Positions 1 through 12,495 of a stretch of DNA of 64,000 nt are shown one piece after another. The DNA lies in contig OX465581.1 of the NCBI GenBank assembly GCA_950022655.1, positions 27,127,300-27,191,299 on the forward strand, in the 5' to 3' direction. Every line of letters starts with the position of its first letter. The stretch's first letter is position 1. A program made the translations under genes and the position numbers. The notes beneath the pieces are model-generated. The model had not been told where the DNA came from and did not search any database. It saw only the letters and a list, made by a program, of their open reading frames with translations. Origin of the DNA: Alentia gelatinosa. Taxonomy: Eukaryota; Annelida; Polychaeta; Phyllodocida; Polynoidae.

Positions 1-1240
1 CTTTCAATATTTGCGATGAGATGAAATGTAAGTATCGTAAATATTACAAGCCCTGATCCCTATATACTATACCATAAGTATTGGTGGCAAGATATATAAT
101 CTACATTGTGTAACGGCTGATTTGGGTTAATGCCTCTTGAATCTGAGAGGTAACATAGTGTATTGATCGATATATTTGTGTGTGTGCAACCAGATAAAGC
201 CATGGATATTGTCACATCAATATTCGAGCTAAACAAAACTAGTTTTTGCTATTTGTGTATAACATCTAAATTCTATAGAAAGATTGAGCTCTGACCTAAG
301 TAAGTTTTCCAATTGGTGTAAGATAAACAATATGGAGGTTAATGTGAACAAAACCAAGGTATGTATCTTTGGTTCAAGAAGTAAGTTGAATTCTATAGAA
401 GGAGATGTGGATATTCCAAATTTGGATATGTAGATCTTATCGATATTTAGGGCTAATAATTGAAGATACACTTGGATGGGAACGTAGTATACATGATACA
501 TTAAAAAGGGTGAATTATAGGTTGTTCAAACTTGCCAGGAAGGAAATATATAAGTAAAGAAACTAGTCTAAGGATCTATAATAGTCTAACATCGCCTATT
601 TTCGATTACCCGGGACATTTTATAGGGGGGGCGAAGAAAGAACTATTAGACAAACTGCAAAAGACTCAAAATAGGGGACTATGAATTTGTACGCATACTC
701 TTATTGGGGAACTGTCTATTAATGACCTACATAGAAGTTGTAAAGTACAAAAGTTAGAAAAGAGACGGCAATACCTAAAACTATTATTTCTGAGGAAATA
801 TGCTACGAATATTAAAAGTGTAAATGATCCGAAAACGTATGCACAATGCAAAAGAATAATTAGGTTAAAATGACCAAAGACTGCCTTTTTCAAACGGAGT
901 CCCATTTACATAGGGATGAATGACTGGAATAAACTCCCTGTTGAAGTACAGGATGCAAAACTTGCTAGCTATAAAAAATATATAAGGTCGCAATATTTTG
1001 AGGAGTTTGTCTAGACAAAAACTTGCCAGGTTTGCCTAAATCTGACCTTGTAGTTGTCTGAAGCATGCGTTTTTGAATCATAAACCCCATCATCATTTTG
1101 TCATATCACTTTGTATATACTAAGAGTGATAGTTTCAGTTACCGACGGAAATTTGTAAACGTTTTTGATCAATGGTCAGAATAACTGCTAAAGCAGAGAC
1201 CATTGTTTGTACCCCCTTACAGTGCAATAAAAAAAAAGTT
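1..1240 (+). pseudogene. Decayed LINE reverse transcriptase, 3' end
   Basis: This is the broken C-terminal half of a non-LTR retrotransposon RT protein with its 3' UTR. From about 245 one frame reads the post-catalytic thumb region, including FSNWCKINNMEVN and VNKTKV, up to a stop at 431. Another frame resumes near 590 with SPIFDY and LLDKLQKTQNR, and a third reads ELSINDLHR, LEKRRQYLKLL and WNKLPVEVQ up to a stop at 1012-1014. The same motifs in the same order occur in the LINE at 58.5-60.5 kb (PIFDYACILLEGANK, LAKLQRLQNRALRI), so the two are related. A 3' UTR follows and ends in CAATAAAAAAAAAG at 1225-1238. The catalytic core would lie before base 1. Stops and frameshifts show it is inactive. 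The family call is secure; the exact clade (CR1/Jockey-like) is inferred. Confidence 0.8.
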
Positions 1241-3079
1241 TTAAATCGTCAGGCAGTCAGGCGGTAGTGTGTAGAATACTCATGTGACTAATTTATCTTC
1301 TGCATCTGGAGCAGAATTTATTCAATCTACTAGGTGGGGCACATGCACGGAAGTGCTACAAGTTCGGGTCAACTCCCCTATGTTGCTACCTAGCACCCAG
1401 TGCTTGGGAACAAAGTTACAGGATCGAGCTTTGGCTCTCTTTGTATAGATCATTGTAAGTAGAGAAATGTATAAATGGGGAAGCGTAAATAAAACTTAAC
1501 TGATGTTCATATTGTTTGGTTTTATGTGATTAGGGGTTTTCACCAGGCCTATTTCGAAAATGAACCGACCCGTGGGTTACACTGAAAGGCTATCTTATCT
1601 AATAACTAAAAAGAAAGAAAAATTTAAATGGAAATATCTATTTGATGAATACTTACTCCCGGGGCAATTGCAGAAACAATTGAGATCTTAGGAGTTACAA
1701 AGCCCTTTGGCGAGCGGTAACGAGAGGAGAAGGTGATTATTCTTATGGGGTGGGTGGGCGGGTGGTTCCATATTGCGTGAAGAAGCAGGAGAGAGTGGGG
1801 CCGAGTGCTCGGCGTCACGTGTGAGCTGCACATGCCCACGTGCCTGCTAGAGGAGACTACCGTGTGCAGACTCTGGCTGTTACGTGAGCTGGTGAGGCAT
1901 CCCTAGCGATGGCTCCTCTCTCCCGCTCCAGCTATAGTCCCAACCCTGTTAGCTATGATTGCAGAAACACATTTATGTATAAGTATATGTAAATTTATGA
2001 ATACCGAACAGAGCCGGGAGGGAAGATGGACCAAAGTTTGTCATCTTGCTCATCCTACGTTCATTGCTTACTGTCAGTGTTGTTTCCAGGGGAAGATGAG
2101 GGGCTGCAACCAGCGTCTGTATATGGGCAACGTGGGCAGGGTAGCGTTGAAGTTAGCAATCAGAACATTTCCCCTCTAGTCAGATGGCGCCCGAACCCCG
2201 ATCCACTAACGGTGTCTGTTCTGTGTATGTACACGCCAGGATATAGGCCAGTCAGCATATACATATATACGGGCCCGTTTAGACCCGGCTCTAGGTGGTG
2301 ACGCAGTTGACGCCACTGCCCCAATAGGTGAAAACCCACCGTGCACGATCCGCCACCTGCCGCCTCCCTAGCCTCAGCACCTTCCCCAGGCGTCCTTTCA
2401 CTGCACCCCTGGTGCTCCCTTTTCCCCAGGTGAACGTGGAGTGCCATGCTTCTCACAGTCCGGTTTTTCCCCTCCAGTGCTTTGCAAGGATCCTTATCGT
2501 GCTTGCTTTAATTGCCTCGGCCTGGTGGCCCTGGCTCGCCTTCGTTGTGCTTAGTGATGCCACAGTGAAACTCTGGTCAACGCACGTCCCTTCCCCGCCC
2601 CTCTCACCCCACGCGTCAGGTAGGCAGGCCGGTAGAGGATTATACGCTGCCTCCACGTGGTCTCTAGTCTACCTCCATACCAGGCTCTCCGCTAACGCCG
2701 CTCACAACTTCCGTTACCAACCGGAAGCCAAACTCAATTTCCGGTCGAGCATGCGCACGCGTTGCTTTCACCTTGAGTATGACAGCAGTGTTGCTCTAGG
2801 GTTGTAGGGGTCATTGGCCCCCTTGGTCCTACATGCCGGAGGCTGGGCAAGGGTGACGGTCGGTTGTTAACATTCTCAATTGTCTCTGCCAATGCGTGCA
2901 AGTCCCACACCTCGAGTGCGGTACGAAAACGAGAATTTGTGCACATATTCTTGTCCAGGTATTTACTTATATAGACGAGGCCTAGCATTTTTCCCGTTTG
3001 GAATTTGAACACCCAGCCACATTAAACCAATGTAACCTGGGTCAGGCATACTGTTGGAGTCGAATTACAAGGACGGTTT
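1241..3079. other. No gene recognised; GC-rich island about 2000-2830
   Basis: I see no gene or known repeat here. The part from about 2000 to 2830 is clearly richer in G and C than its surroundings, and open frames exist on both strands there (for example 2328-2807 plus and 2160-2456 minus) without a recognisable domain. It could be a promoter or exon of a host gene or simply unconstrained GC-rich DNA. Confidence 0.3.
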
Positions 3080-3084
3080 AATCT

Positions 3085-3212
3085 TTATCCTACCCAGCAT
3101 ATAAACCTGCATAGACTTAACATGGTGGGCCTGTATGCCACAGTTATGCCATAAAATATTTATATGCCACTGGTGACATATGAAGTTAAAAACATGTTAC
3201 AGGGTAGGATAA
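3085..3212. mobile_element. Small MITE, TTATCCTACCC family, copy 1
   Basis: This 128-bp element has 11-bp inverted ends, TTATCCTACCC at 3085-3095 and GGGTAGGATAA at 3202-3212. Both ends are flanked by AATCT (3080-3084 and 3213-3217), a candidate 5-bp target duplication, although part of this similarity could be an extended inverted repeat. Near the middle it carries TATGCCACTGGTGACATA. A second copy at 35832-35980 has the same ends and a near-palindromic version of that core, TACGCCACTAGTGGCATA. There is no coding capacity. The superfamily is not assigned. Confidence 0.65.
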
Positions 3213-3239
3213 AATCTAAACACCACTCAATTTCATATA

Positions 3240-3310
3240 ATTCGTTGTCTTCCACTACAGATATCACTCAGCTCCGCTTCGTGATATCATTCCGCGAAGA
3301 CAACTCATGC
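3240..3310. repeat. Foldback F1 with shared GGCTTCGC-type loop
   Basis: A short hairpin with outer arms GTTGTCTT (3244-3251) and AAGACAAC (3297-3304) and inner arms GATATCAC (3260-3267) and GTGATATC (3281-3288). The loop and closing bases read CACTCAGCTCCGCTTCGTG. Two other foldbacks in the window (35682-35828 and 50937-51067) have nearly the same loop but different stems. It lies 28 bases from MITE copy 1; a foldback of this type also abuts MITE copy 2. Confidence 0.5.
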
Positions 3311-3339
3311 CATATAAACAATCATATGAAATTTCGTGA

Positions 3340-4128
3340 TGTTTCATGATAGTATTTGATGGGTTGTTCTTCTAAGTTCTCCTTTTTTCATTGTAAACTT
3401 TTCTTTGTTAATGTAATGCAGAGGCCAAAGGTGCAATAGGTGGGCTTTCCAAGTTGATAAAAACTATATAGATATTTATGAAATATTCATAGCTTTGGGG
3501 ATATAGTAATATATCTTAAATGAGTTATGCAGGGTATATTCACTACGGGAACAAATCACGTGTAGCGCAAGTTATGCTTTGGAGACAGCTATTGCATGTA
3601 AGGCTCGGTACCTTGATTATCACAACCGATGCCAAATTATTGCCACTATGATCGCTCGTGATATCTGCGCGGGATAACTTCCCAGATGTTATCCGGATAG
3701 ATCCCGGCATCCAGCGTCTGATTATGCGCAGTCATACACTTCCGTGCCACCATTCAAGTTCCACCAAATAATGTCAACGTCCGAATCATCTTCTGAAAAA
3801 AAATCAAGAGTATTATTGTGTCTGGAAATATGGGCAAAAATACTAATAGCATGCCCTGCATGCTTGTTACCCTATTCTCAACGAGGTGGCAAGTACTGCC
3901 GATATTTAAGGCTGCAACGGAAAAATAAGAGTAGAAGAGGTAGAACCTACAAAAACGCCAAAAAAGGTTGAGTCAGACAACTGATGTTGACGACGATGCT
4001 AGTACATGGACGTGCTCCAGCTACTTACGACGAAGTACAGGAAGTTCGATCCAATACTGCAAGGTCTCATTGAATCCAGTATTCCAGAGCAACAGCAGTT
4101 CGATATTATTTCCTGTTAGAAGCTATAC
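3340..4128. other. No feature recognised
   Basis: AT-rich sequence without a recognisable gene or repeat. The short open frame at 3744-3971 (plus) has no identifiable domain. Confidence 0.3.
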
Positions 4129-4418
4129 AGGGACCTGTTTCACTAGTTTCGTGACATGTCTAGATGGCGTGTCCGGTTTGTCCGGTTTCATAAGAACTAG
4201 ACGTTAGACTTCGTTTTGTCCGTTCTTGCTTGTACTGTTGGTGCCACTTTTGTCATGAAACTAGTGAAACAGGTCCATGATGTGTAGATTCGTCTAATTC
4301 TTATGTCTGAGGTCTGTCTTTTCCTAAGGACAGCTACCTGTGTTGTCATGAAACTCGACAACCCCAATGTCAGTATGGTGTCACAGACATGTCACGAAAC
4401 TAATGAAACAGGTCCCTG
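4129..4418. mobile_element. 290-bp inverted-repeat element, GGGACCTGTTTCA ends
   Basis: The outer arms are 4129-4163 and 4384-4418, about 35 bp and nearly perfect, starting CAGGGACCTGTTTCA and continuing TAGTTTCGTGACATGTCT. A third copy of the arm in inverted orientation sits internally at 4252-4277 (TGAAACAGGTCCA). The inner parts also pair (ATAAGAACTAGACG near 4190 against CGTCTAATTCTTAT near 4290). The layout is therefore arm, inverted arm, inverted arm, like a foldback that was partly duplicated. There are no coding frames of note and no clear target duplication. It ends 21 bases before the tRNA gene. Confidence 0.6.
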
Positions 4419-4439
4419 GTCCGTACACAAAAGACAATG

Positions 4440-4511
4440 TTCCCAGACGGGGAATCGAACCCCGGCCGCGGCGGTGAGAGCGCCGAATCCTAACCACTAG
4501 ACCACCTGGGA
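4440..4511 (-). tRNA. tRNA-Glu (anticodon CTC)
   Basis: The reverse complement is a complete 72-nt cloverleaf. The acceptor stem TCCCAGG pairs with TCTGGGA (one G-U pair) with discriminator A. The A box contains GTGGTCTAGTGGTTAGGA. The anticodon arm is CGGCG-CTCTCAC-CGCCG with anticodon CTC. The T arm is CGGGG-TTCGATT-CCCCG, containing the B box GGTTCGATTCC. There is no intron. On the minus strand a TTTT run follows within about 10 nt (AAAA at 4430-4433 on plus), a normal RNA polymerase III terminator. The sequence is very close to the conserved animal tRNA-Glu. It looks functional, although a tRNA pseudogene cannot be fully excluded. Confidence 0.95.
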
Positions 4512-4553
4512 TTACTCCTGTGGTGCACTATGACACTGAGTAGACTCATAGAA

Positions 4554-4557
4554 CCCC

Positions 4558-4588
<31 letters not shown>

Positions 4589-4593
4589 ACACA
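4554..4593. repeat. Poly-C and (AC)n tract
   Basis: A run of 21 C residues (4554-4574) goes directly into (AC)n to 4593. The proline- and glycine-rich open frames across it are by-products of the repeat. Confidence 0.95.
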
Positions 4594-5105
4594 TTCTGCA
4601 GATCCTCTTGGGCGTTACACCTGTGTTTGGAACACACAAAAAATCTCCGTCGCCAATCTCCCAGCGGATAACCACCACCCCCTCCCAACCGAACCCCCGC
4701 CCTCCCTGTCACGTGATTCACACCCTGGAGGGACGCAGGTGTGCAGGTGGCAGCCCAGACCTAACCACTGCCAGTTCGGCTCGGTTACCTAACTGAGCAC
4801 TCACTATTGAAATTTTCATAGAGACGGTCACGTTCAGGTACCCCTCACGACGCCACTGTTAGGCGATTTAACATTGGACAGGAGAGCCCAGGAGTCCCGG
4901 GAGAGCGATCCCACCAGTAAATCAGCCTAATGAGGGTTCGAAATCCGGCTTATAATTGATTCCTGGATCACTTCACTCCTGCTGCAATCCCACCCAGGCC
5001 ACATGCACAGTCGCCGCACCTGCAATGATATATTCTCATCAAACCAGCAGATTGCTTTCGTTCCTGACTTCTCAATACTTAGGTGGCACTCACATCCACA
5101 TTTGT

Positions 5106-5108
<3 letters not shown>
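4594..5108. other. No gene recognised
   Basis: Mixed sequence between two microsatellites, with a C-rich stretch around 4670-4710. No coding or repeat signal is recognised. Confidence 0.3.
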
Positions 5109-5156
<48 letters not shown>

Positions 5157-5226
5157 TACATACATACATACATACATACATACATACAAACATACATACA
5201 TACATATACACATACATACATACATA
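5109..5226. repeat. (CA)n followed by (CATA)n microsatellite
   Basis: About 18 CA units at 5117-5152 change into CATA units to about 5225, interrupted by CAAA and TATACA variants. Histidine/threonine/tyrosine repeat frames on both strands are artefacts of it. Confidence 0.97.
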
Positions 5227-8200
5227 TCTTAATCGTAATATCATAATAAATATATCGTACCCTATCTATTAGGTTCTACGGTAGATTACAAGTCAAGGTT
5301 TCTCGCTTCACAGAGGGAAGCCTATTTAACATTTCTTAAACAAATTACTATAGTGAGCGTATAACAAAGATGATTAAATATCTCAGAGGCAACCTCGCTA
5401 CCCACCCTTCTGGTGATAAATATGACACACCGCCAAGTAGGTCAGCAGGCGCATACTCACTCCAAGTAGCTCACACGCCTAGAGTAGCTGACACGTGAAA
5501 TGCACCGCTAAGTAGAAAAACTGCAATGCTGTCAATAGGTGTTTTTGATAGAAATAAAAAACGTTTAATGATGATAACCGACGGAGCAGCTCAATCTAGG
5601 CAGCTGGATGCATAAATCTCAGTTCTCCTTGGGACTGTTATTGCTTTCATTACTTCCATTACCATTAGCTTTGCATGACTAGAGACAATCGCCTTCACCC
5701 TGCATAAACCATGATGATTAGGCACCAACGAATTTACAATTGCGTTATGCATTCAAGAGTGGACATCGGGAGTTCTCTCAGAGATTTATCACCACGATTT
5801 CAATGTTCCAGCAGTTTCCCAATTCTCGTGTCGGATAATTGCTTACATTCTAGAGGTAATTAACTGCGGTGGTCTGAGTATGATACCCTTAATAGAATAT
5901 CATAATTGATTTATTACCACGATGCCTTGCAATAAATTTCATACCATATCATCATAGGATTCCTTTAAGGAAATAGGCAGTCATGCAATATCCCACCTTC
6001 TCTTCTCATGGTCTTAACCACCTTAATCATATGTAGATGAAACCAACCCTAATCTGACCAATGGATTGTTTTATGCATGTACAGGAAATCGATAGAAATC
6101 CATTCCTTGGCCGACATGGAAAGTGTCTTACCGTATTAGTCAGAGTATAGGACCAACTTCAAAATCAATAACGCCCTGCTACAAACATATCTTCCACTAA
6201 CCCACCCCCTCGATGCCCCCTCAACGTTCCTTTTGTGGTCAGTCAAAAGTATAGCTGTGTTGGGCTTTCATTTTAAGACACACATTATCCATTAAAAGGG
6301 AACAATCAATTTAAGCCCGGATCCTCTTAAATATTGTAGTAGGCACGCGGCGAGCGTCAGTGATGCTTGGTGTTGACATTGCTACCGCTGTGGATTGTGC
6401 TGAGGGAGGTGGACGAATGGCGATGGCGGCGGTCAAACCCTATTTCTCAATACTTCAGTGATATTGGCCCGTGGTATAGTAAAAACAGGCTTGTGTTGTG
6501 CAGGACCAAAGATCTGGTTCAGAAGGGCATTAAATTAGCATAAAAGGTTGATGACATACAGAAACCTCAGACCGCCGAGCCTCCCTAACACTTAATCATT
6601 GATGGCAATGGTAGGGTTGTATATTGCCTGGCTGACGTTAGTATTGGATGGATATGTATCTCAGGTCATTTATTTCCATCAAATCATTGTTTTGCATTAT
6701 CATCGTATTTTCCAACAAAATGAATTAGATTTGATACAACTTAATCTGCAAAGTTGTTATATTCTTTTTTAATTCACAGACCATCATAAATGATTATTTC
6801 TCATAAATGAGTCCTTTTGCAGAACCTAAACTAATTATAGGAAACACTTTGTTTTCAGGAAGAAGGCTGATGACTTTATAAGTGGAAAGGCCAAGATTAA
6901 AGATTTTAAAATTGGGACCTTGGATATTGAAAATAAGTGCATGTTCTAATTCAAAAGTATTTTTGTACCGCATCAAAGTAGTTGTATTTCCCCAGTCCTA
7001 ATATTGTTTTTCTTTCAAAATCCATCTGCTGATATGACTAAACTATTGTGAATTCGACTCCAGGTATTCTGGTTGGCATTCTTCATGAGAACTATCAAAA
7101 GCACTGTTATCTAAGCTCTGAGGGACATTAAGCAATCATTCCTTTCGCTGCACTTCCAGAGTAGCTCAACATAGAATGTACGCTTTGATTATGAAGCGGC
7201 ACAGTCCTTTTTGCTGCACGACAGCCCCTTCAAAACAGGGCCATGAAAGGTTTCTTTTTAATGTCCCCTCGCTTACCGCCTGGCATGACAAATACACATA
7301 TCTCTCTGACAATGTCTAAGGAAAAAGAGCAGCATTGTTCCGGCGATAGAACAAACCGATAGGCTTTATGTTTCCACATCCTGGATTTCCTGCTTTGATT
7401 CAGTTCTGATGTACCAGACTCCTCCTTGGAACACTGCAAACTTGTGAGTTTGCGGAACGCCTGCGCATACCTTATTGTCCCTGTCTACCGACTACGAGTC
7501 CGTAGCCTTTTTTACCGGCTACTATCCAATTATCAAACCAACAGGTTTAATTATGAATAGATTGTTTGAGAGGGATTTGTTTTAGATACCCCAAATTCAG
7601 CTGGCACATCTGGCATATTCATTAAACATCCTCATCATTTGAGATCCCCTTGAGGATTGGAATTAAAGCGAAAGAAAGTTGTCTTTCTACCCTTCGTTGT
7701 AGTTTAATGAGTACTTTGCTTTAAAGCACGGCTGGTATTGTGGCCGATGAACGTATTTTAGAATTAATTTGAAAGCGCTAGGATGCGTGACATTAAATGC
7801 TGATACTTCTCTTCTGGAAAACGTAAGGTAAAGGAGGGTATGTGAGCACTATCAATACTGTAGAATAAAGGATACTCCGTCAGGCTTACAGTCAATCAGC
7901 CCAATTGATATTCCACAATCATACCTTTCTTCGGTGTTGATCGCAAGGATTTACAGAGGCATGATCGCCAATGAATTTCAAACCATTGTCAACTCTCAGC
8001 AGTGCACTGCTTTTGGTTGAGACCGTTATATTAAATTCAACTTATATTGAGGTAATGCAGATACCAAACGAAGGCAAATTCGTAGGTCCTGATGACAGAT
8101 GACACACTATAGGAACACATGTCTCTTGTTGAAGAGAACATTAACTCACTTTTATCATTGTTTTAGGTTGAAACCTCGAGGTGAAATATTTCACTGAACT

Positions 8201-10073
8201 AAAACTGTATATAACCCTTTGACATTCATCGGAGCCACCCAAATGCGGAATGTTGTAATCATGCATTTCTGGAGTTTGTATCACAAAAAGTGTGGGTACT
8301 ATATTCAGAAAGGTTCGTGGCACACACAATAGTTCTTTATTTACCACATGCGGTGCATTTTCCTGACGTAAACACGTTTTAATGGCAGGAATAATCAAAG
8401 GTAATGGATTAATGGGGCCAGATGCAATGTGGCTTTTATTTTAGCAGTGGATTGAGGTGGATGCTGTGGTTTTGAGTATGATAAGAGAAAGGGTGGACCT
8501 TTGTTTCTATTTGGCGGTTGCTCATTGGCAATCCGGTATTCTTTGACATTTTCCATTTCCTAGGTTCTTGAGATAGTGTATGTATCTGTAGTATGTTGAC
8601 GAAATATATCCGTCTTGCACATGCGGTGCCCTAGAAGGAGTTCGAGGTAGCAATTCTAGAAATGTCATCTCTTAACTCTCTAATCGAATAGTACCCTTAA
8701 TTGTATGTTTGTCGACCGTGGCGAATAGGAGCCATTCCCTTGTTTTACATTCTTTTAACACATTTGTATAATTTCAGCTCCTCCATATGAAGGGACTAGG
8801 TAAATCAGAAAATTTCAGAGAACATATGAAATGAGAGACGTTTGCCATTTTAGAATTTGCCGCGGAACCGAGTATGCCAGTAGCTCAGACAATCAGATTG
8901 CGTTATTAAAGGTTCAAAGCACGCCGTCTATGGCGACTTTCTACAGAGTGCTTCATTTTCTCATATGATTCTAATACTATACCCATAACAGTGCTGTGTA
9001 TTCATATAAAGTTCTTGCATGGGTATATGATAATAATTGCAACTAGTCAACCAAGCCAAGAAGTCCCCAAAATATTTACTTTGCAGCTCCACCCTTTACA
9101 ACCCCGACTATTAGATTATTCACTAATCTTTTTACCATCCGGCCTTGCAAATTTTAAGTAGCTTACGGCAGACACTATAGCTGTGAGCACATTTAACCCC
9201 TCCCTAATCCCTCCCACGGATCAGGGATGCGTTTCTCTGGTGTCCAACCCATGGGATTCTAGGGTAAGATAAGAGAGAGTACAATAGACCTGGCCGCTAG
9301 CCTCTGCCCTCGCCCTCCTGGGAATAGGACGTAATAGGTTAGTGCCAAGTGCAGACCAAGACCAATACGTCCATTGATGTGATGGATATCGAGGGGGTTG
9401 GGGAATCTGTCCCAACCACCTCCGCCAACGGTATGCTAACGTGATGCAATCTGTCAAAGAAGGTGTGCACGGATATAGCTAGCGGGAGAGCGCGGTCAGG
9501 CAGGGGGCCCTGCATAGTATTGGGAATGTTGGCCACTGGTAACGTGTCGACTGAAGTATATAAATTTATAAATCTAGGGTGAAAGGCAGTGGGTGGAACC
9601 TGTGGAGTGGGAACGGTTCTGATGAAGGTGCAAATGTAGAGAGAATCTGGAGTACTGGGACGTCAGAAAGCGTATGACGTGGCTGACAGAATGACGCCGC
9701 CCATTTCGTCGATATTCAGAAAGGGTGCCTGTTTCTGATGCCGACAGGCAGAATGAGACCCTCCTAAGAGTGTGAGCTTTTTACACAGATCAAAGAGTCC
9801 CTGACACACATCACTGACATAGTTTCACTGAGACTAACGCTTAAATGTCATGACTCCATCCAAATACGTGATAGGAGATCACCGATATGCCTGCCGAATT
9901 ACCCGATCCTTTCTCCTAGCAACATTGAGAATTTGTTTATTCTAGCCAACATAGAACGCTGTCTCTATAATATAAGTAGTAGTACTTACATCATAGAGTC
10001 AGCTTGAGAATATATATGTGAGAAGATGTAGTCCAAGGTGCCAGGCATAGAAGCGAACAGATTGAGATCACAC
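5227..10073. other. No feature recognised (4.8 kb)
   Basis: AT-rich, apparently unique sequence. The open frames (for example 8141-8398 and 9221-9457 on minus) are short and show no domain I know. I found no inverted-repeat element, tRNA or poly-A tail. Host introns or regulatory DNA may be here but cannot be seen by eye. Confidence 0.3.
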
Positions 10074-10076
10074 TTA

Positions 10077-10358
10077 GGCCCGGCGTCCACCTACTACGAT
10101 ATGGCACCGATATGGTCTACGATGCACCTGCCGATAAAAAATCTAAATCGCGTCGGAAGGTTACCTGACATCGGGGCAGTTGACCACGTTTCTGCGATTA
10201 GACACCGATAAAAAACGCACACAACGCATGGTGGATTGGCTTGTCTAGACATATGTCTACGATTTTGCACCTTCCCGATATGGCACCGATTTTGACATTT
10301 TGTATCGGTGCCATATTGGGAGGTCTACGATTCTATCGTAGTAGGTGGACGCCGGGCC
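10077..10358. mobile_element. Harbinger-like MITE, copy 1 (complete)
   Basis: A 282-bp element with perfect 25-bp terminal inverted repeats starting GGCCCGGCGTCCACCTACTA, flanked on both sides by TTA (10074-10076 and 10359-10361). A 3-bp TWA target duplication with GGC/GGG ends is characteristic of PIF/Harbinger transposons, which supports the superfamily call. The interior holds many short palindromic motifs such as CCGATATGGCACCGAT and its inverse, so it would fold extensively. There is no transposase, so it is non-autonomous. Related copies lie at 12496-13141 and 47928-48110. Confidence 0.85.
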
Positions 10359-10361
10359 TTA

Positions 10362-12492
10362 CATATTCGCCAGACAGTGTAAAACACACGTCAGCGAGTA
10401 AAGGAATCCATATGGTTGTACATTCACGCACTTATCTATGTATATGTATGTATTTATATGTGTACATACGTAGACTCGGTTTGTGAGTAGTATAGTGAAA
10501 TCGGTCTTTGTCAAGAAGGAACGCTGAGTAGTACATAAAATTGGAGATTCTGGTATGGATGTTTTACCAACTGTCAGCCCTCCAATGAGACCCGATGACA
10601 AAGGTGATTATGTATGATTTTGTGAAACTGTATCATCATTGTATATCCACTACAGATAAATCTATCTAAGATCCTTTACATAGTCGTTGATATGGCCATC
10701 AATCCCCAGAGTTCACCCGCCAATGGACATACTTTAAGACCATGTTACGAACTATCCGTAACCCAGTCCCCCTCTTTTTTGCTTATCCATTTGTCCACCG
10801 GGGACAGATGTCCTATGAGCCTGTACATACAAAACAGATATTTTCATGATGAAAAGGGTATTGACCCTACATGTTTGTATTACCTGTAGATTCCTTTCGA
10901 GGGACGCCTACTGTGGGCCAAATTACCCTCTGCCATGTATTCAGTATGACCTTGTTCTACACTACTGAGAAGTGGGTTCAGCTGCTCCGCAATCCTACAA
11001 CAGACACGATTCATAAATGTGTTTCTATATCTGGTCTCTACACCAATTGCCAGCCCCATAGAGTTCAATAGCATATTGCGGTGTATTGAGGAGGGGAACT
11101 GCAATTTCTTTCATACCGGCCGTACAGTTCTATTTAAAGGTTATTGATTGCAGTAAGGCTCCGACCGTAACTGTTAAAACCTGAGGAGATATGCTAAATT
11201 TAAACAGTTTTATTCACATTTTGTTATTAGCAGGCCCCAATTTGCCAGTCGATTATGCAATTCTATGTTTTGTATTTCTGACATTGACCATTCAACAAAA
11301 AGGTGTGTCCGTAGCCATTGCTTCTGGTTTAATTTTGGCACATATTTGCATCAGTAACAACCGAGATATTATTGGAAAATGTGTACCCACAACCAGCAGA
11401 AGAATCCGTACCAACCGTACAAAAAAACCTTCCCTATCGGCCTATGCTGCATTCCACCGAATATATATATTCTTTCCCGACTCACCGCTGCGATCGGAAC
11501 TGTGAGGGGAGTGCATTGTAAGTATATAAAGATAGGGGAGATGTATTTGTATGTCTCTTGCGAACACCACCTCTAGATTAGGAAGTCAATTTCAGCCCTC
11601 ATAGGAAGGCGAATATAAGTAGGCAAGACGTTGAGCAGGAGAGGACCACCCACTTCCAATCTCGCCTATCCCTTCCGGCCAGTCCCACACGGGGTCCCAG
11701 GCCTTGTTAAAGGTTACACTAGTCCTCCAGTGGCCTCTGTACCGGCCGCCCAGACCGTGTGCCCTCCATCAGCCTGGGAAAAGGACCTCCAACTAACCAG
11801 TCCCCCGTCCAAGCCCCCTCTCGGTCGCCATCTCACGGCAAGGCGTGCTTTTCACCCACCTCACGTCAGCAAGGTCCCACCCTACCCGCCAGCTGTCCGA
11901 GCAGCCCCCTGCCCGCCGTCCAACCCCACCCCCTCAGACTGGGCGGCTAGCACTTAACCCTTTCCACCCTGCCGTGTACCCAATCAGCGGCCAAATGCGC
12001 ATCCATGTTCTCCATTTCTAGATTACGATATAGGAACTACTTTATCACCCTTGATGCAGAGTATGTTCACTATAATCTATGCAAGTCAAGGCAATCCCAT
12101 CATTACCATATCTAAGTACGTACATTGTATACAACACACACCGACCAGCCAGCATGGCGGTAACGTTGACACGGGAGGTGTATAGGCACGGGAAGAGGGG
12201 GTGTACAGTAATCCGTGCGGAATCTGAGTTGTGTCCAGGGACCCGGTTATATGCACTGGGACCATGCTGAGAAGACCAGCAGGCTGCTTAGTGAGTCCCG
12301 TCATAGAGACCCTTGACAGCTTACATGAGCGTATGGCTCCGGTCGCTAACGGCAGGGGTGCTAACCCGGACCGGGGACGTAGTCAAGTGGACGCCGTAGT
12401 CATCGGGTACGCGTTACCCGTGTCTCTGTGTTAGTCTCAGCATCAAACTGCAGCTGAATTACCAACATTGCTGAGTTTGTGTATAAGTCTTC
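10362..12492. other. No gene recognised; C-rich stretch 11630-11960
   Basis: Mostly AT-rich, with a C-rich patch at 11630-11960 that gives a proline/serine-rich open frame (11631-11957, plus) without a domain, Kozak-like evidence or repeat structure. The frame at 11191-11505 is also unrecognised. Confidence 0.3.
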
Positions 12493-12495
12493 TTA

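Noticed and set aside
4927..5272. Repeat-rich open frames over the CA/CATA microsatellite on both strands
   Set aside because: Histidine/threonine and valine/cysteine repeats arise from simple-sequence DNA; there is no unique domain.
11631..11957. Proline-rich 108-codon frame
   Set aside because: C-rich low-complexity sequence, a second overlapping proline-rich frame in another phase, and no recognisable domain.
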